Assembly (NCBI GenBank): GCA_964019155.1
Contig: OZ025239.1
Span: forward strand, 108,322,085-108,386,084
Direction of reading: 5' to 3'
DNA length: 64,000 nucleotides
DNA from: Osedax fenrisi
Taxonomy: Eukaryota; Annelida; Polychaeta; Sabellida; Siboglinidae
This document shows, one piece after another, positions 12,549-22,825 of the stretch; positions within the stretch are counted from its first letter, which is position 1, and each line of letters opens with the position of its first letter. A program made the position numbers and the translations under genes. The notes beneath the pieces were generated by a model. It saw nothing but the letters and a program-made list of their open reading frames with translations, did not search any database and was not told the DNA's origin.

Positions 12549-15500
12549 TCATATATGTATATACATATATAATATTATTATTAAATATATATTATATTTA
12601 TTATAATAAATTATTATAATTATAATTCTTATTTATTTTAATTCTATTAGAATAATAATTATTATATAATATATTATATATTTATATAATAATTAGAATA
12701 CAAAATATAATAAATTATATAATAGGGTGTATACAAATATATATTTTTTCAAGTACTTTAGAAAATTGATTAGTTAACGATATTGGTCTATAGTTATTAA
12801 AATCATGTTTATTTTTATTTTTATAAAATGGTACAACTTGTGCTGATTTTAACGATAATGGTATTATACCGGATGAAAAAGATTTATTAAAAAGATACAG
12901 TAACGGGTGTAGTATATATGGAGATATGATTTTAAGAAAATCCATATTAAAATTAAAAGTATCTAGTGATTTTTTCGGTTTAAAATTGTTAAAAACATTT
13001 ATTAAATCGTTAGAAGTGTTGGGAGATAAAAAAAAACTGGAATTATTTGGGATGTTAAGATATTTGATAAAATTGTTGGTTTCTGTTTTTTCTATTGATG
13101 AATCTAATTTTTTTCCAATATTACTAAAGTAAGTATTGAATTCGTTTGAAATTCATTTAGTATTAGTGATTATATTATTATCTAAATTAAAAGAGTTGCA
13201 AAGTGGAATGTATGTATTTGATATAAGTCCATTTATTGTTTTCCATGTATCTTTTAAATTTTTAGCATTATCTATAAGTTCAGAATAATATTTTTTTTTC
13301 AGAATCTTAATTTTTGTTGTTAAATTGTTTTTATACGCTTTATACAAAATTAATGATTCAATAGTATTTGATTTTAGATATTTATAATATAATTTTTGTT
13401 TTTTTCTGCATTTTTTTTTTATTTCGATTGTAATCCACGGATTAAGTGATTTCATTTTTGTTTTAATTTTCTTTTTTGGACAATATTTATTAAATTTATC
13501 TACTACAAAATTATGAAATAAATTCCATGATATTTCCATATCATCACATTCAATAAAATTCCAATTTACTTCAGATAAAAAATTACAAAGTAAATTTAAA
13601 TTAGATTCACTTGTATTGTTAATTAGTTTATAAATTAGTTTTTCATGTTTCTTAACTTTATTTGATATTATAGTGAAAATAGGAAAATGATCTGATATAT
13701 CTGATATTATTATACCTGAATTAACATTTGCAAAGTCATTGTTGTAGAATATATTGTCGATAATTGAAACTTTATCTTTCGTAATTCTAGTTGGCCTGTT
13801 AATTAGGTTATAACATCCAATTTCATTCATTGAATTTATAAAATCTTTAGTTGTATTGCATTTTGTGTAATTTAAAATATCTATATTAAAATCACCACAT
13901 ATAAAAAGGTTTTTATTTGTAATATTAAAATGTGTTGTAATATAATTATTAAGAGATAAAAATGAATTAAAATCTAAAGATGGTGATCTATAAATCAAAC
14001 AAATACACATTTTATTATGTTCATCATCTATTTCGAGAATTATGCTTTGAAAATAATTTTTGGTAAATATATCTATTATTTTAACACTAAATTATTTTCT
14101 TATATAAAATAATACCCCACCTGCATGCTTATGCTTTCTATTAGAGACATATGCATTATAATTAGGGATATTATAAATAAATGTGTTATTATCATTGATC
14201 CAAGATTCACTAATAGCTATAATATCAAATTCATATTTTAAAGAATTTAATAATATTATTAGATTATCAAAATTCTTTGAAATACTACGAATATTTACAT
14301 GTATTATAGAGAAACATTTATTTTTATTTTGTATATTGTTTATAAATTCTTTATGAGTATAATACTGTGAGTCTATATTGAATTTATAACTACAATTGTC
14401 AGGATTACTAGAAGTAGTATTATATCTATCATTTTCTGATTCATTTGTTAATATATAATGTGGTTGGTGGATAGAATTTAAGTGCATAAGAACAAAGTAA
14501 AATTAAAATTAAAAAAACAAATTATTATTAAAAATTATTCAAAGAAAATAAAGAAATAAAATAAAAATAAAATATATTTATATAATTTATAAGAATGATA
14601 AGCTTAATTAGTCATATAATGTTGAAAAAAAAATGTAATACTGGATACGCTTGAAGTGAATAAAAACTAAACTTGAATTGAATAAAATGATATAAAAAAC
14701 TATATACTTATAAATTGTAATACTAATATGTAAATGCAATACATTTTAAATATTATTATATAATGTTGATAAAAATGTAATATTGAATAAACCTGGAATG
14801 TAAAAATAAAGAAAACTATAAAAACTATATAAACTGTAAATACTTGTATATGAGAATGCAATAAATTCTAAAATGTTGTTATATAATATTTGTCAAAATG
14901 TAATACTGAATAAACCTGAAGTGAAAAATAAAGAAAACTATAAAAACTATATAAACTTTGAATACTTGTATATGTAAATGTAATAAATTCTAAAATGTTG
15001 TTATATAATATTGGTAAAAATGTAATACTGAATAAACCTGAATTAAGTGAAAAATAAATAAAATTATATAAATTTGTAATAAATTTGTAATACTTGTATA
15101 TGTAAATGCAACAAATTTGAAATATTAATTGTTTTTATGAATATAAATTCTAAAATTAAATATAAAGTATGAATGCAATATAATTATAAGAAGTGAAGAA
15201 AAGAAGAAAAGAAGAAAAAAAATAAAAAAACAAACAAAAATTATACACAATATACTTCAATCTAATTCAATTCATATTCACACAATTGTTTAATATTATT
15301 AATTTCAATTATTGATTTTAAATCTTTTTTATTAGCATTTACATATACAGTATCTTTATATATCCAGGTTTTATTTATTTTTCCTAATTTTCTTAATTGT
15401 CTTGTTTTATAAAATATGGTATGTGTATTGAAAGGTAATTGCTGGTTTATATATATATTAGTATCAAATAGTTTATTTTTATTTTTAAATATTTGTAATT

Positions 15501-16103
15501 TAGTTTCTAAACTATCTAACTTAATTATATATTTAGTACCAGTATCTATATCATTTGATACATCATCTGTTTCTGATTTTTTATTTTTATTAGTATTTAA
15601 TTTACGTATATGTAAAATATTATTATATGATAATTTAGTATCCAATTTTTTATTTATATAATCTGTAAATTTATTAGTGTTGTTAAAATCAGTTAAATTA
15701 GAATCTATATTTTTATTTGTAAATATTATGTTATTGGCTATACCTTTATTTTTCTCAATATCCTTTAGTGTATCAGTTATTGTATCAGTTAATGTATCTG
15801 TTATAGTAATACTATTATTATTTTGTATTTGATTATTATTAATTGTTTCTTTGAATATATTATTTTCCTTTGTTAAATTTAAAATTATTGTTGTCTGATA
15901 ATCAACTTTATCATTTAATTTATTAATTTTGTCAGATAAATCTTGAATCAATTTATATAATTTTTCATTAGAAATTGGGGACATAGTAATAATCAATAAT
16001 TAATAATAGTTAAATATCAATATTTAAAGATAAAGATATATGTATACTAATAAATATAATATAAATTTAAGAAACTATATAATATAATGTATATATAATA
16101 AAG

Positions 16104-16151
<48 letters not shown>

Positions 16152-19100
16152 CCTATATTTATTATAATAAATAATTATAATTATTATTTATTTTAATAAT
16201 ATTTTAATTCTATTAGAATAATAATTATTATATAATATATTATATATTTATATAATAATTAGAATATAGAATATATAATATTAAATATACCTATATTTAA
16301 TATAATATTACTATAATAATTATAGTAACTATAATAGTTATTATAATACATTATTATAATTATAATTATTATTTATTTTAATAATATTTTAATTCTATTA
16401 GAATAATAATTATTATATAATATATTATATATTTATATAATAATTAGAATATAGAATATATAATATTAAATATACCTATATTTAATATAATATTACTATA
16501 ATAATTATAGTAACTATAATAGTTATTATAATACATTATTATAATTATAATTATTATTTATTTTAATAATATTTTAATTCTATTAGAATAATAATTATTA
16601 TATAATATATTATATATTTATATAATAATTAGAATATAGAATATATAATATTAAATATACCTATATTTAATATAATATTACTATAATAATTATAGTAACT
16701 ATAATAGTTATTATAATACATTATTATAATTATAATTATTATTAATTTTAATTCTATTAGAATAATAATTATTATATAATATATTATATATTTATATAAT
16801 AATCAGAATATAAAATTTAATAAATTATATAATAGGGTGTATACATATTAATATTTTGTTCTTACATATTGTTATTTCAGCTGGTAAACAAAAAATGAAA
16901 TATCGTAATTATGAATAATAAACAGTAACTAGGGAAAATAATAATGAAATGCTTTGATTTGATTGGCTAGAAAATATATATATATATATATAATATCAAA
17001 GATTGTAAAGTAACGATATAACAATATATCTATGAAACATAATTAATAGTTAACTTCACCGCTGATGGCATATATACAATACATTTAGGTGTGGCGTAGT
17101 TTATATATATAAAACTGTTCTATACAACATTGATTTAAATGTTCTATTCAATTACATGCAATATAAATTACATATTGATTACCTCATACTATGAGGCTCA
17201 TAGAAATGCATTTAAAACCAACAAGCTTTATTATATATGGTTACACTTGAATCTGGCCGCCTAATAATTTTCATATTTTATGGGGCGTGTCTAACTTCTC
17301 AAAGATAATTAAATATTCAAATATTTAAATATAAATGACATTTCTGTAAATATTCAAATATTATAATATTAAAACATGTAAATAAATGTAATGAGTATTC
17401 AGATATATAGAATATACAAGTATATACTAATATATTTTATATTGCACATTTAACATATAGCATATTTTGATACGTATAGATGTTATTTAAAATGTCTAAA
17501 TAATCACATTTAATAAAATAAATACGGAAATATCGTATAAGAATTATTCTTCGAATAAATAAACTCAATAAATAAAATCTATTCAATACGCTTATACACT
17601 TGAATAATAAGTTTATGATAGTATATATGTTATATATAATTATATATGATTCATTTAACTTATATTTTACGATGATGTGTATTGATATTATTTAAATGGC
17701 AAAATATTCACATTAATCAATATAAATAAGTAGGTATAAGAATATATATCGTATAAGAATAAATAAACAACTATTCAATATCGTATATAAACTTGAATAT
17801 TCAATATATTACTATGAATTATATTTATAATACTTATATAGTGGATTATTTATTAAACTTGCCTGACAATGTATTCATTTAAATTTACTAAATATAAAGT
17901 TTACAATCATAATTACACATATGGAAATATTGTTGTGAATTAGAGGCGCCATATTTATATGACTAATAGTTTATTTATAGGTGATGACGCGCTATCATAT
18001 TAGAATAAATAAATGTAATTCTATTTAAATAAAATATAATTATATGTTTTAATTTTATGTTTATATTTGTAATACATAACTATATATAATGTGTATAGGC
18101 ATATATGATCCTATTACATTAACATATTTATTTTAATAACTTACTACATTTATCTTTATTTATCACATATATATAGTTTATATATACATTATATATAATT
18201 TACCAACGAATTTATTATAAATATATTAAAACAAATATAATGTATATGTTGTCAGCTTCATTATTCTGTACATTTTCTACAATGTATATATTAATAGAAA
18301 TTTCTATAACTTAAATTGTATACTATATCTATATAAAATTTCTATATTTGTTCTATAAATTATAATTTACATACAATTAATATATACATATGTAGATTTA
18401 ATATAAGTTATTTGTTCTATAGATAGCTGTCTTGATAATGTATATATTGTTGTTGTTCTATAGATAGCTGTCTTGATAATGTATATGTTGTTGTATTTAT
18501 TAATCTGAACTTATTAAATTATAACTTATATATATATATATATATAAATGGTATACTAGAATACACGACGAACATTGTAGTACAATGTACGACGTACAAT
18601 GTACGTCGTACATTATACGTGATAATAATATAATTATAAAATTAAATATTCACCTATTATATATGTAATATATTACTTTATTTAATTTAATATGTATATA
18701 TATAAATGTGTGTGTATTTAATATTTATTTGTTTTATATATATTCAACTTTATAATTAACTATTTTAATTAATTAAACTATAAACTTATTTTAATTAATG
18801 AATTTTAATTCTTCTTATAAATGCTTAGGTAGGTATGCTTACCTACATTATATAGTTATGAATAAATAAATATTATTTATATGTGATAAATAAAGATAAA
18901 TGTAGTAAGTTATTAAAATAAATATGTTAATGTAATATCATATATGCCTATTATATATGCCTATACACATTCTATATATGTATTACAAATATAAACATAA
19001 AATTAAAACATATAATTATATAATTATATTTTATTCAATATAATTACATTTATTTATTCTAATATGATAGCGCGTCATCACCTATAAATAAACTATTAGT

Positions 19101-19968
19101 CATATAAATATGGCGCCTCTATAGAGGTAACCTATAGGTAACAACAATATTTCCATATGTATAATTATGATTGTAAACTTTATATTTAGTAAATTTAAAT
19201 GAATACATTGTCAGGCAAGTTTAATAAATAATCCACTATATAAGTATTATAAATATAATTCATAGTAATATATTGAATATTCAAGTTTATATACGATATT
19301 GAATAGTTGTTTATTTATTCTTATACGATATATACTTATTTATATTGATTAAATGTGCATATTTTGCCATTTAAATAATATCAATACGCATCATCATAAA
19401 ATATAAGTTAAATGAATCATATATAATTATATATAACATATATACTATCATAAACTTATTATTCAAGTGTATATGCGTATTGAATAGATGTTTATTTATT
19501 CGAAGAATAATTCTTATACAATATTTCCGTATTTATTTTATGAAATGTGATTATTTAGACATTTTAAATAATATCTATACGTATCACAATATGATATATG
19601 TTAAATGTGCAATATACAATATATTAGTATATACTTGTATATATTCTATATATCTGAATACTCATTACATTTATTTACATGTTTTAATATTATAATATTT
19701 GAATATTTACAGAAATGTCATTTATATTTAAATATTTGAATATTTAATTATTCTTTGAGAAGTTAGACACGCCCCATAAAATATGAAAATTATTAGGCGG
19801 CCAGATTCAATATCCACCTTATATATTAGTTATGAACACTTAGTTTTCATCATATAAATAATAAAGTCTATAATAAGTGTAATACTTATTACAGTAATTC
19901 TTATTATAATAAAGTTAAAATAAATAATAATTATTATTATTATAATTGTATTATATATAGGTATTAGG

Positions 19969-20010
<42 letters not shown>

Positions 20011-20087
20011 ACTGGAATATAAAATATAATAAAGTATATAATAGTAGATATAATTATTATTATTATAATTTTATTATATATATATAT

Positions 20088-20142
<55 letters not shown>

Positions 20143-20327
20143 TATATATATAATAACTGGAATATAAAATATAATAAATTATATAATAGTAGATGGAATG
20201 AAATATGTTTTAGAGAGATAGGGATGAGATTAAAGATGTAATGGAGACTGACATATAAGATGTAAGGTATAATGAGGTAGGAAATGTAAGATGTGAGTAG
20301 GGAGACTGAGGGTGAGTGATACTTACA
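4342..20327 (-). CDS. ARHGAP19: Rho GTPase-activating protein 19 (ARHGAP19-like), unit 1, complete model
   Basis: Stimulates GTP hydrolysis by Rho-family GTPases; vertebrate ARHGAP19 acts on RhoA during cytokinesis. Segments on the minus strand: 20327 (5' exon giving AT of the ATG), 12455-12199, 9767-9678, 9349-9116, 8893-8625, 8492-8427, 7500-7348, 5063-4815 and 4374-4342. Every junction agrees in phase (2, 1, 1, 1, 0, 0, 0, 0), giving about 450 residues (human is 494). N-terminal segment: FIELILMHLSIILDLSG. The RhoGAP domain is about 94-300: arginine finger in GLFRIGG (Arg131), Lys171 in VLKRFLDFLP, Asn243 in SVSNMATVMLP. The ARHGAP19-type C-terminal motif is VKHIKKMPDSHIKRK (337-351). The basic tail SPRRYLLKRPQCGPIK precedes a 10-residue last exon with TAA and a nearby AATAAA (4329-4324). 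The last exon is the least certain; read-through of the exon at 5063 to a stop at 4698 is the alternative. Exons are far richer in GC than the introns. Confidence 0.85.
4559..4590. repeat. (TA)n microsatellite, length-variable between units
   Basis: Pure TA run in the last ARHGAP19 intron. Counterparts at about 25905-25946 and 47759-47792 differ in length. Confidence 0.9.
5173..6769. repeat. AT-only minisatellite in ARHGAP19 intron, unit 1 (1.6 kb)
   Basis: Tandem array of about 25-bp monomers close to 'aataactaataaatataatatt' with variants (aataagt, aatcaat, aatcgat), arranged in a loose higher-order pattern. It sits in the intron between the exons at 7348 and 5063. It holds almost no G or C, and stops occur in all frames. 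Confidence 0.92.
7503..8426. other. ARHGAP19 intron without recognised content
   Basis: Intron between the 66-bp exon at 8427 and the 153-bp exon at 7500. It is moderately AT-rich and non-repetitive. A plus-strand frame of about 50 codons at 7895-8050 includes ITGYDKYRDIWIVDTDI but resembles nothing I know. Counterparts are at about 29363-30286 and 50800-51723. Confidence 0.4.
8894..8963 (-). promoter_or_regulatory. Long polypyrimidine tract and acceptor of the 269-bp ARHGAP19 exon
   Basis: On the minus strand about 70 nearly pure pyrimidines (with a CATCATCATC run) end in CCCTCCCTCTAG. It is far stronger than a usual insect acceptor and lies opposite the non-consensus donor GTCAGT at 9115. 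Conserved in all three units. Confidence 0.6.
9603..9653. repeat. (TA)n microsatellite beside the 90-bp ARHGAP19 exon
   Basis: Pure TA run of about 50 bp in unit 1, starting some 25 bp after the donor at 9677. It is shorter in unit 2 (about 31463-31496) and intermediate in unit 3 (about 52900-52938). Confidence 0.9.
9800..10262. repeat. TAC-triplet tract, TATAGTATACTATA palindromes and a 35-bp tandem repeat
   Basis: Intronic. Contains ctactactg/ctactacta runs (9800-9860), two TATAGTATACTATA-type palindromes (about 9880 and 9895), and about three tandem copies of 'tatagacatatcacatggt' plus 'atatataatgacctaa' (10150-10262). The same sequence is in units 2 and 3. Confidence 0.65.
10266..12164. 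mobile_element. Non-autonomous DNA transposon A (CACTG termini), unit 1, interrupted by element B
   Basis: Terminal inverted repeats CACTGTTAAAAATAA at 10266 and its mirror ending CAGTG at 12164, flanked by TA on both sides. Both sub-terminal regions (10280-10540 and 11695-12115) are packed with direct and inverted copies of AACTAAAGGGTT / AACCCTTTAGTT, the dense sub-terminal motif pattern of transposase binding sites. No transposase ORF. A CACTG terminus occurs in CACTA/Chapaev-like groups, but assignment is open. Lies in the ARHGAP19 intron between 12199 and 9767. Confidence 0.75.
10591..11528. mobile_element. DNA transposon B nested in A, unit 1
   Basis: Terminal inverted repeats TAGGGGAAAGTAACCGAATA (left) and the mirror of TAGGGGAAAGTAACCTAATA (right), with the outer TA either target site or terminus. 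Inside are repeated direct and inverted copies of GTGTCCGTATTCGG (about 10960-10985 and 11250-11330). No ORF. It splits element A, so it inserted later. Confidence 0.75.
12456..12490 (-). repeat. (CA)n tract forming the acceptor of ARHGAP19 exon 2
   Basis: On the minus strand two CA runs separated by CAAA end directly in the AG used for exon 2 (CACACAG followed by GGAC). The tract is a few repeats shorter in units 2 and 3 (about 34300-34332 and 55780-55812). There is no ordinary polypyrimidine tract, so the microsatellite itself must serve as the acceptor signal. Confidence 0.7.
12598..12732. repeat. Single monomer flanking the truncated LINE 3' side, unit 1
   Basis: About 135 bp nearly identical to the last 185-bp monomer and its tail at 16715-16846. 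The final LINE codons (ICIHPII) are encoded by this repeat rather than by LINE sequence, so it marks the truncation point. Also at about 34432-34566 and 55918-56052. Confidence 0.75.
12715..14487 (-). pseudogene. LINE ORF2 (endonuclease plus start of reverse transcriptase), unit 1
   Basis: One reading frame of 591 codons from ATG at 14487. It has APE-type endonuclease blocks in order: IIHVNIRSI, AISESW (metal-binding Glu), GGVLFYIRK, an in-frame TAA at 14094-14092, then IYRSPS, CGDFNIDIL (catalytic Asp/Asn) and SDHFPIF (catalytic His). After a basic linker the RT entry NNYRPISLTNQFSKVLEKI follows, and the frame ends at 12715, before the YxDD motif. Unit 1 has a second, private stop: base 13154 is C where units 2 and 3 have G, turning Ser into TGA. 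Motif style suggests the jockey/CR1 group. Sits antisense-neutral (same strand) inside ARHGAP19 intron 1. Confidence 0.85.
14620..15110. repeat. ~122-bp tandem repeat between LINE ORF1 and ORF2, unit 1
   Basis: Four imperfect copies of a block containing 'aaaatgtaatactgaataaa' followed by 'aaactatataaac' and 'acttgtatatgtaaatgcaa'. Starts are at about 14630, 14773, 14896 and 15018. It fills the unusually long inter-ORF spacer. Present also at about 36454-36945 and 57940-58430. Confidence 0.75.
15262..15996 (-). CDS. LINE ORF1 protein, unit 1
   Basis: Uninterrupted 244-codon frame. The N-terminus (about residues 5-65) is a likely coiled coil, EKLYKLIQDLSDKINKLNDK, followed by an Asn/Thr/Asp-rich linker. 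The C-terminal third reads YIIKLDSLETKLQIFKN, then NIYINQQLPFNTHTIFYKT and RQLRKLGKINKTWIYKD, the layout of insect LINE ORF1 proteins with an RNA-binding-like fold related to baculovirus FP25K-type C-terminal domains. It is identical in all three units. No zinc knuckle was seen. Its partner ORF2 is dead, so no independent transposition is expected. Confidence 0.75.
   Translation of the reverse strand: MIITMSPISNEKLYKLIQDLSDKINKLNDKVDYQTTIILNLTKENNIFKETINNNQIQNNNSITITDTLTDTITDTLKDIEKNKGIANNIIFTNKNIDSNLTDFNNTNKFTDYINKKLDTKLSYNNILHIRKLNTNKNKKSETDDVSNDIDTGTKYIIKLDSLETKLQIFKNKNKLFDTNIYINQQLPFNTHTIFYKTRQLRKLGKINKTWIYKDTVYVNANKKDLKSIIEINNIKQLCEYELN
16150..16850. repeat. 185-bp tandem monomers upstream of LINE ORF1, unit 1
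   Basis: Marker 'ttctattagaataataatt' occurs at 16208, 16393, 16578 and 16752, giving a 185-bp period; the last monomer is 11 bp shorter. The array ends in 'aaattatataatagggtgta'. The same sequence occurs once at the other side of the LINE (12598-12732), so the LINE lies between direct repeats. Counterparts at about 37976-38676 and 59470-60170. Confidence 0.85.
16851..17246. other. Intron 1 spacer, nothing recognised
   Basis: AT-rich DNA between the monomer array and the foldback element. A short TA run is at 16975-16991. No coding or repeat structure found. Same in units 2 and 3. Confidence 0.4.
17247..19810. mobile_element. Giant foldback element (2.56 kb, arms ~0.93 kb), unit 1
   Basis: The left arm starts TTGAATCTGGCCGCC at 17247 and the right arm ends with its mirror at 19810. 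Long stretches such as TAGACACGCCCCATAAAATA, GCCTGACAATGTATTCATTT and GATGACGCGCTATCAT recur inverted in the two arms (left to about 18170, right from about 18870). The 0.7 kb centre carries a 43-bp tandem duplication (18408-18493) and a perfect 31-bp hairpin (18584-18614). No protein-coding frame is credible; the open frame at 19480-19695 is arm sequence. No target-site duplication is obvious. Confidence 0.85.
18584..18614. other. Perfect 14-bp-stem hairpin at the centre of the foldback element
   Basis: AATGTACGACGTAC, loop AAT, then GTACGTCGTACATT. Identical in unit 2 (40416-40446) and cut in unit 3 (61908-61930). Confidence 0.85.
19811..20320. repeat. (TA)n-rich block with a duplicated AT-rich segment, unit 1
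   Basis: Two long TA runs (about 19973-20006 and 20080-20145), each followed by 'aataactggaatataaaat' and 'ataataaa(g/t)tatataatagtag'. The tail resembles the end of the 185-bp monomers. From 20200 to 20320 the sequence becomes mixed and leads into ARHGAP19 exon 1. Counterpart at about 41643-42166. Confidence 0.65.
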
Positions 20328-20440
20328 TGTTAGCCGTACACAAATCTGTTAGGCAGCATCTTATGAATGTTCACATCATCCATGAGCTGTTCAGAGATGG
20401 AGCAGACTAGACTTGACCTTGAGCAATGAGCGTATGGCAG
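20327..20440 (-). other. ARHGAP19 5' non-coding exon 1 with upstream ORF, unit 1
   Basis: A GC-richer island ending in ...GGCTAACAT followed by the only canonical donor of the gene, GTAAGT (20326-20321). Joining it to the exon at 12455, which starts G-GAC, creates ATG across the junction. An upstream ORF runs from ATG at 20383 to TAA at 20330 (17 codons, MDDVNIHKMLPNRFVYG), and its stop lies one base before the split start. The 5' end of the exon is a guess based on the TATA-like site. Confidence 0.5.
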
Positions 20441-20463
20441 CTAGCTAGATAGATATACATTTA

Positions 20464-20471
20464 CTTTTATA
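20464..20471 (-). promoter_or_regulatory. Candidate TATA box for ARHGAP19, unit 1
   Basis: TATAAAAG on the minus strand about 140 bp upstream of the exon 1 donor. A TCATTG sequence resembling an arthropod initiator lies 44 bp downstream (20429-20424). In such AT-rich DNA a TATA match is weak evidence. The equivalent in unit 2 is at 42310-42317. Confidence 0.28.
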
Positions 20472-20569
20472 AATACAATTAACGTCTCGAATAAATTATA
20501 CTTTTAAAGGTGATATAATAAACATAATATTTCAGAAAATAGTTATGAAATTTCGAACTGAAACTTTAA

Positions 20570-20720
20570 ATAGGTCAGTAACCAAGATAGATAATGAATT
20601 AGTAACATTTATAGGTCAGTAAGTAGTAACATATATATGTCAGGAACTAGTAATATATATATAGGTCAGTAACTAGTTACAGGTATATGTCAGTAATTAG
20701 TAATATAGGTCAGTAACAGT
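20570..20720. repeat. Short tandem repeat 'ggtcagtaactagtaa'
   Basis: About six degenerate copies of a 25-30 bp unit containing GGTCAGTAACTAGTAA with TA-rich spacers, upstream of the ARHGAP19 exon 1 region. Counterpart at about 42416-42566. Confidence 0.6.
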
Positions 20721-20949
20721 GATAGATTAATCTGCGACGATACATATTGTTTTATAGATGGAAGGACGTCGATATTAATATATGACCTTGACATACGTTC
20801 ATCGCACAGAGGATAATCTTTGTTTATAATCTCATGTAATTAATTATATATCACTAGGTAAGATAGATAAATAACTGCACAAATAAAAAGTAATTTATAA
20901 TTTTTTTTTGATGATGATGATTTTATTTAAACACAACGAATTTATAATT

Positions 20950-21365
20950 TATATACTTAAATTGTATTATTAATTAATAATATAATAATACAAATTAATA
21001 AATTAATTATTAATTAAATTACATTAAATTATTCATAAAATTTATTATAAATAATGTAATTATAATTTATCTGATTGGTTCATCAATAATATATAGTTTA
21101 TCTAGTGGTATATAGGGTGTCCGTATTATAACACAAGGTATCCGACGGACAGTGTCCGTATTCGAACATAGGTACCGAATACGACATCCCCGTTATCTAT
21201 TGAATACAAATATTGAATACAATTTTAAAATCATAATAATATCTATAAGAAAATCAGATACCTAATCATATAATATTAATATATTGTAATTTTTGAATAA
21301 AAATATTGAATCATAAAATGTTAAGACCATTTATTATTAAAGTGTCGTATTATGTTACTTTCCCC
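20950..21365. mobile_element. Half copy of DNA transposon B (B'), unit 1
   Basis: Homologous to the right half of element B, from 'atacttaaattgtattatta' through the GTGTCCGTATT block to the terminus GTTACTTTCCCC. The left half is absent. Sequence identity to B is clearly below that between tandem units, so it is an independent older insertion. Confidence 0.75.
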
Positions 21366-22787
21366 TGTGTATTTTTAATAATTGGAGAAATTGAATTATA
21401 TACTCTAGTATAGACTCTTTGAAACTCTAACTTATGAATGCCTGAATTATACAAGTTGTATATGCGGTTCAAGTACATATGCTAATTTATGGAGAAAGAA
21501 GTTAAAGATGGTTAACAGATATATATATATATATATTTTTTGTGGATCTAATCAGTTTTACAATAATTTCAGAAGATGGATATGTGAATCAATCGAAAAT
21601 TAGAGATGAGGGCAAAAGTAGGTAGTAGTAGTAGGTTGTAGTAGTACCTACATGACATAACACATTAACTGGTAGAGAGTTAATTATCGTGGATACATTG
21701 ATTTCAATATATTTAGAGAGTTTACAAGCACAAGTATGATCATCTAGATTTAGAAAAATATGCTTTTAATTCCCAACTGTTAGTTCATTTTATATTTTGA
21801 ATACAATCTTATATTCGTATCTGGCTTCAATTATGCGATTAAAGTTAAACTCATATTTAGTGTTTATAATTATGATATTATATTCATGAAGACTATTCAT
21901 TGCAGACTACTAATACAATCAAATTAAATTAATTTTTTTTAATTATGGTAAATTCGTTCGTTTTATCTAATAATCTCATATTATTTCCTATCGATTTTTG
22001 ATTGATTGATAATTTATTTAAGCAAATAAATAGTCGATATATATAATCGAAAGTATGAAATATAATTATTTTCTAATGATAACATTACGATATAGAAATA
22101 AACAAATGATTTTTGTAGTGTACAATTTTTTATGTTATCGTTCTGTTATTATTATCATTTTTAAAAGAGAATGTTTGTCAATTAATATTTTCAATTAACT
22201 ATTTAAGTTATTGATAATACTGAAATGTATAAATGTTCGTAACCGTATGTAAAGAACAATATTGATTCAATGTATTTATTTCAATATTTTATCATTTGTA
22301 TTGTATATTTTTAGTTTGTACTTTTGATTTAGTGACATTTATGGAAAATATTAAAGTATGCATACTTAACCATGTTAATAACTATTGGTTATCGGATACA
22401 TACTTGAACAATATAACTGCAATTCTATAACCAATATTCTGGTTATGGTGTTGATTCTTCGTGAGTTATTATTAAGTCAATAATATTACCATGGATATAA
22501 GCAGGAAATCTATGTTTTTCAAAAGCATATTATCAAAACTCCTATAACCTCTGTTATGGGAGGTTATAAGATGTATTGATATTATTCGTAACGAGGAAAG
22601 GAGATCATATCGTTTTTGAGGAGGGGTAAGCATTCGTTTTAATTTTTTATAATAAATTATTTGTCTTTAAAATATTAAAATATAATTTATTGTTTTTAAA
22701 ATTATATATATTATATCATTCATAAGTAACTATAAGTTCTTAATTTATTACTATACAAAATATTATATATATTATTATGTAATATAT

Positions 22788-22825
<38 letters not shown>

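Noticed and set aside
14092..14094. In-frame TAA in LINE ORF2 as a sign of a ciliate-like genetic code
   Set aside because: The ARHGAP19 exons, LINE ORF1 and the rest of ORF2 contain no in-frame TAA or TAG, and the element is truncated anyway. An ordinary nonsense mutation explains it.
19480..19695. Plus-strand 71-codon frame (also 41312-41527)
   Set aside because: Lies wholly inside the right arm of the foldback element, with low-complexity Ile/Tyr-rich composition.
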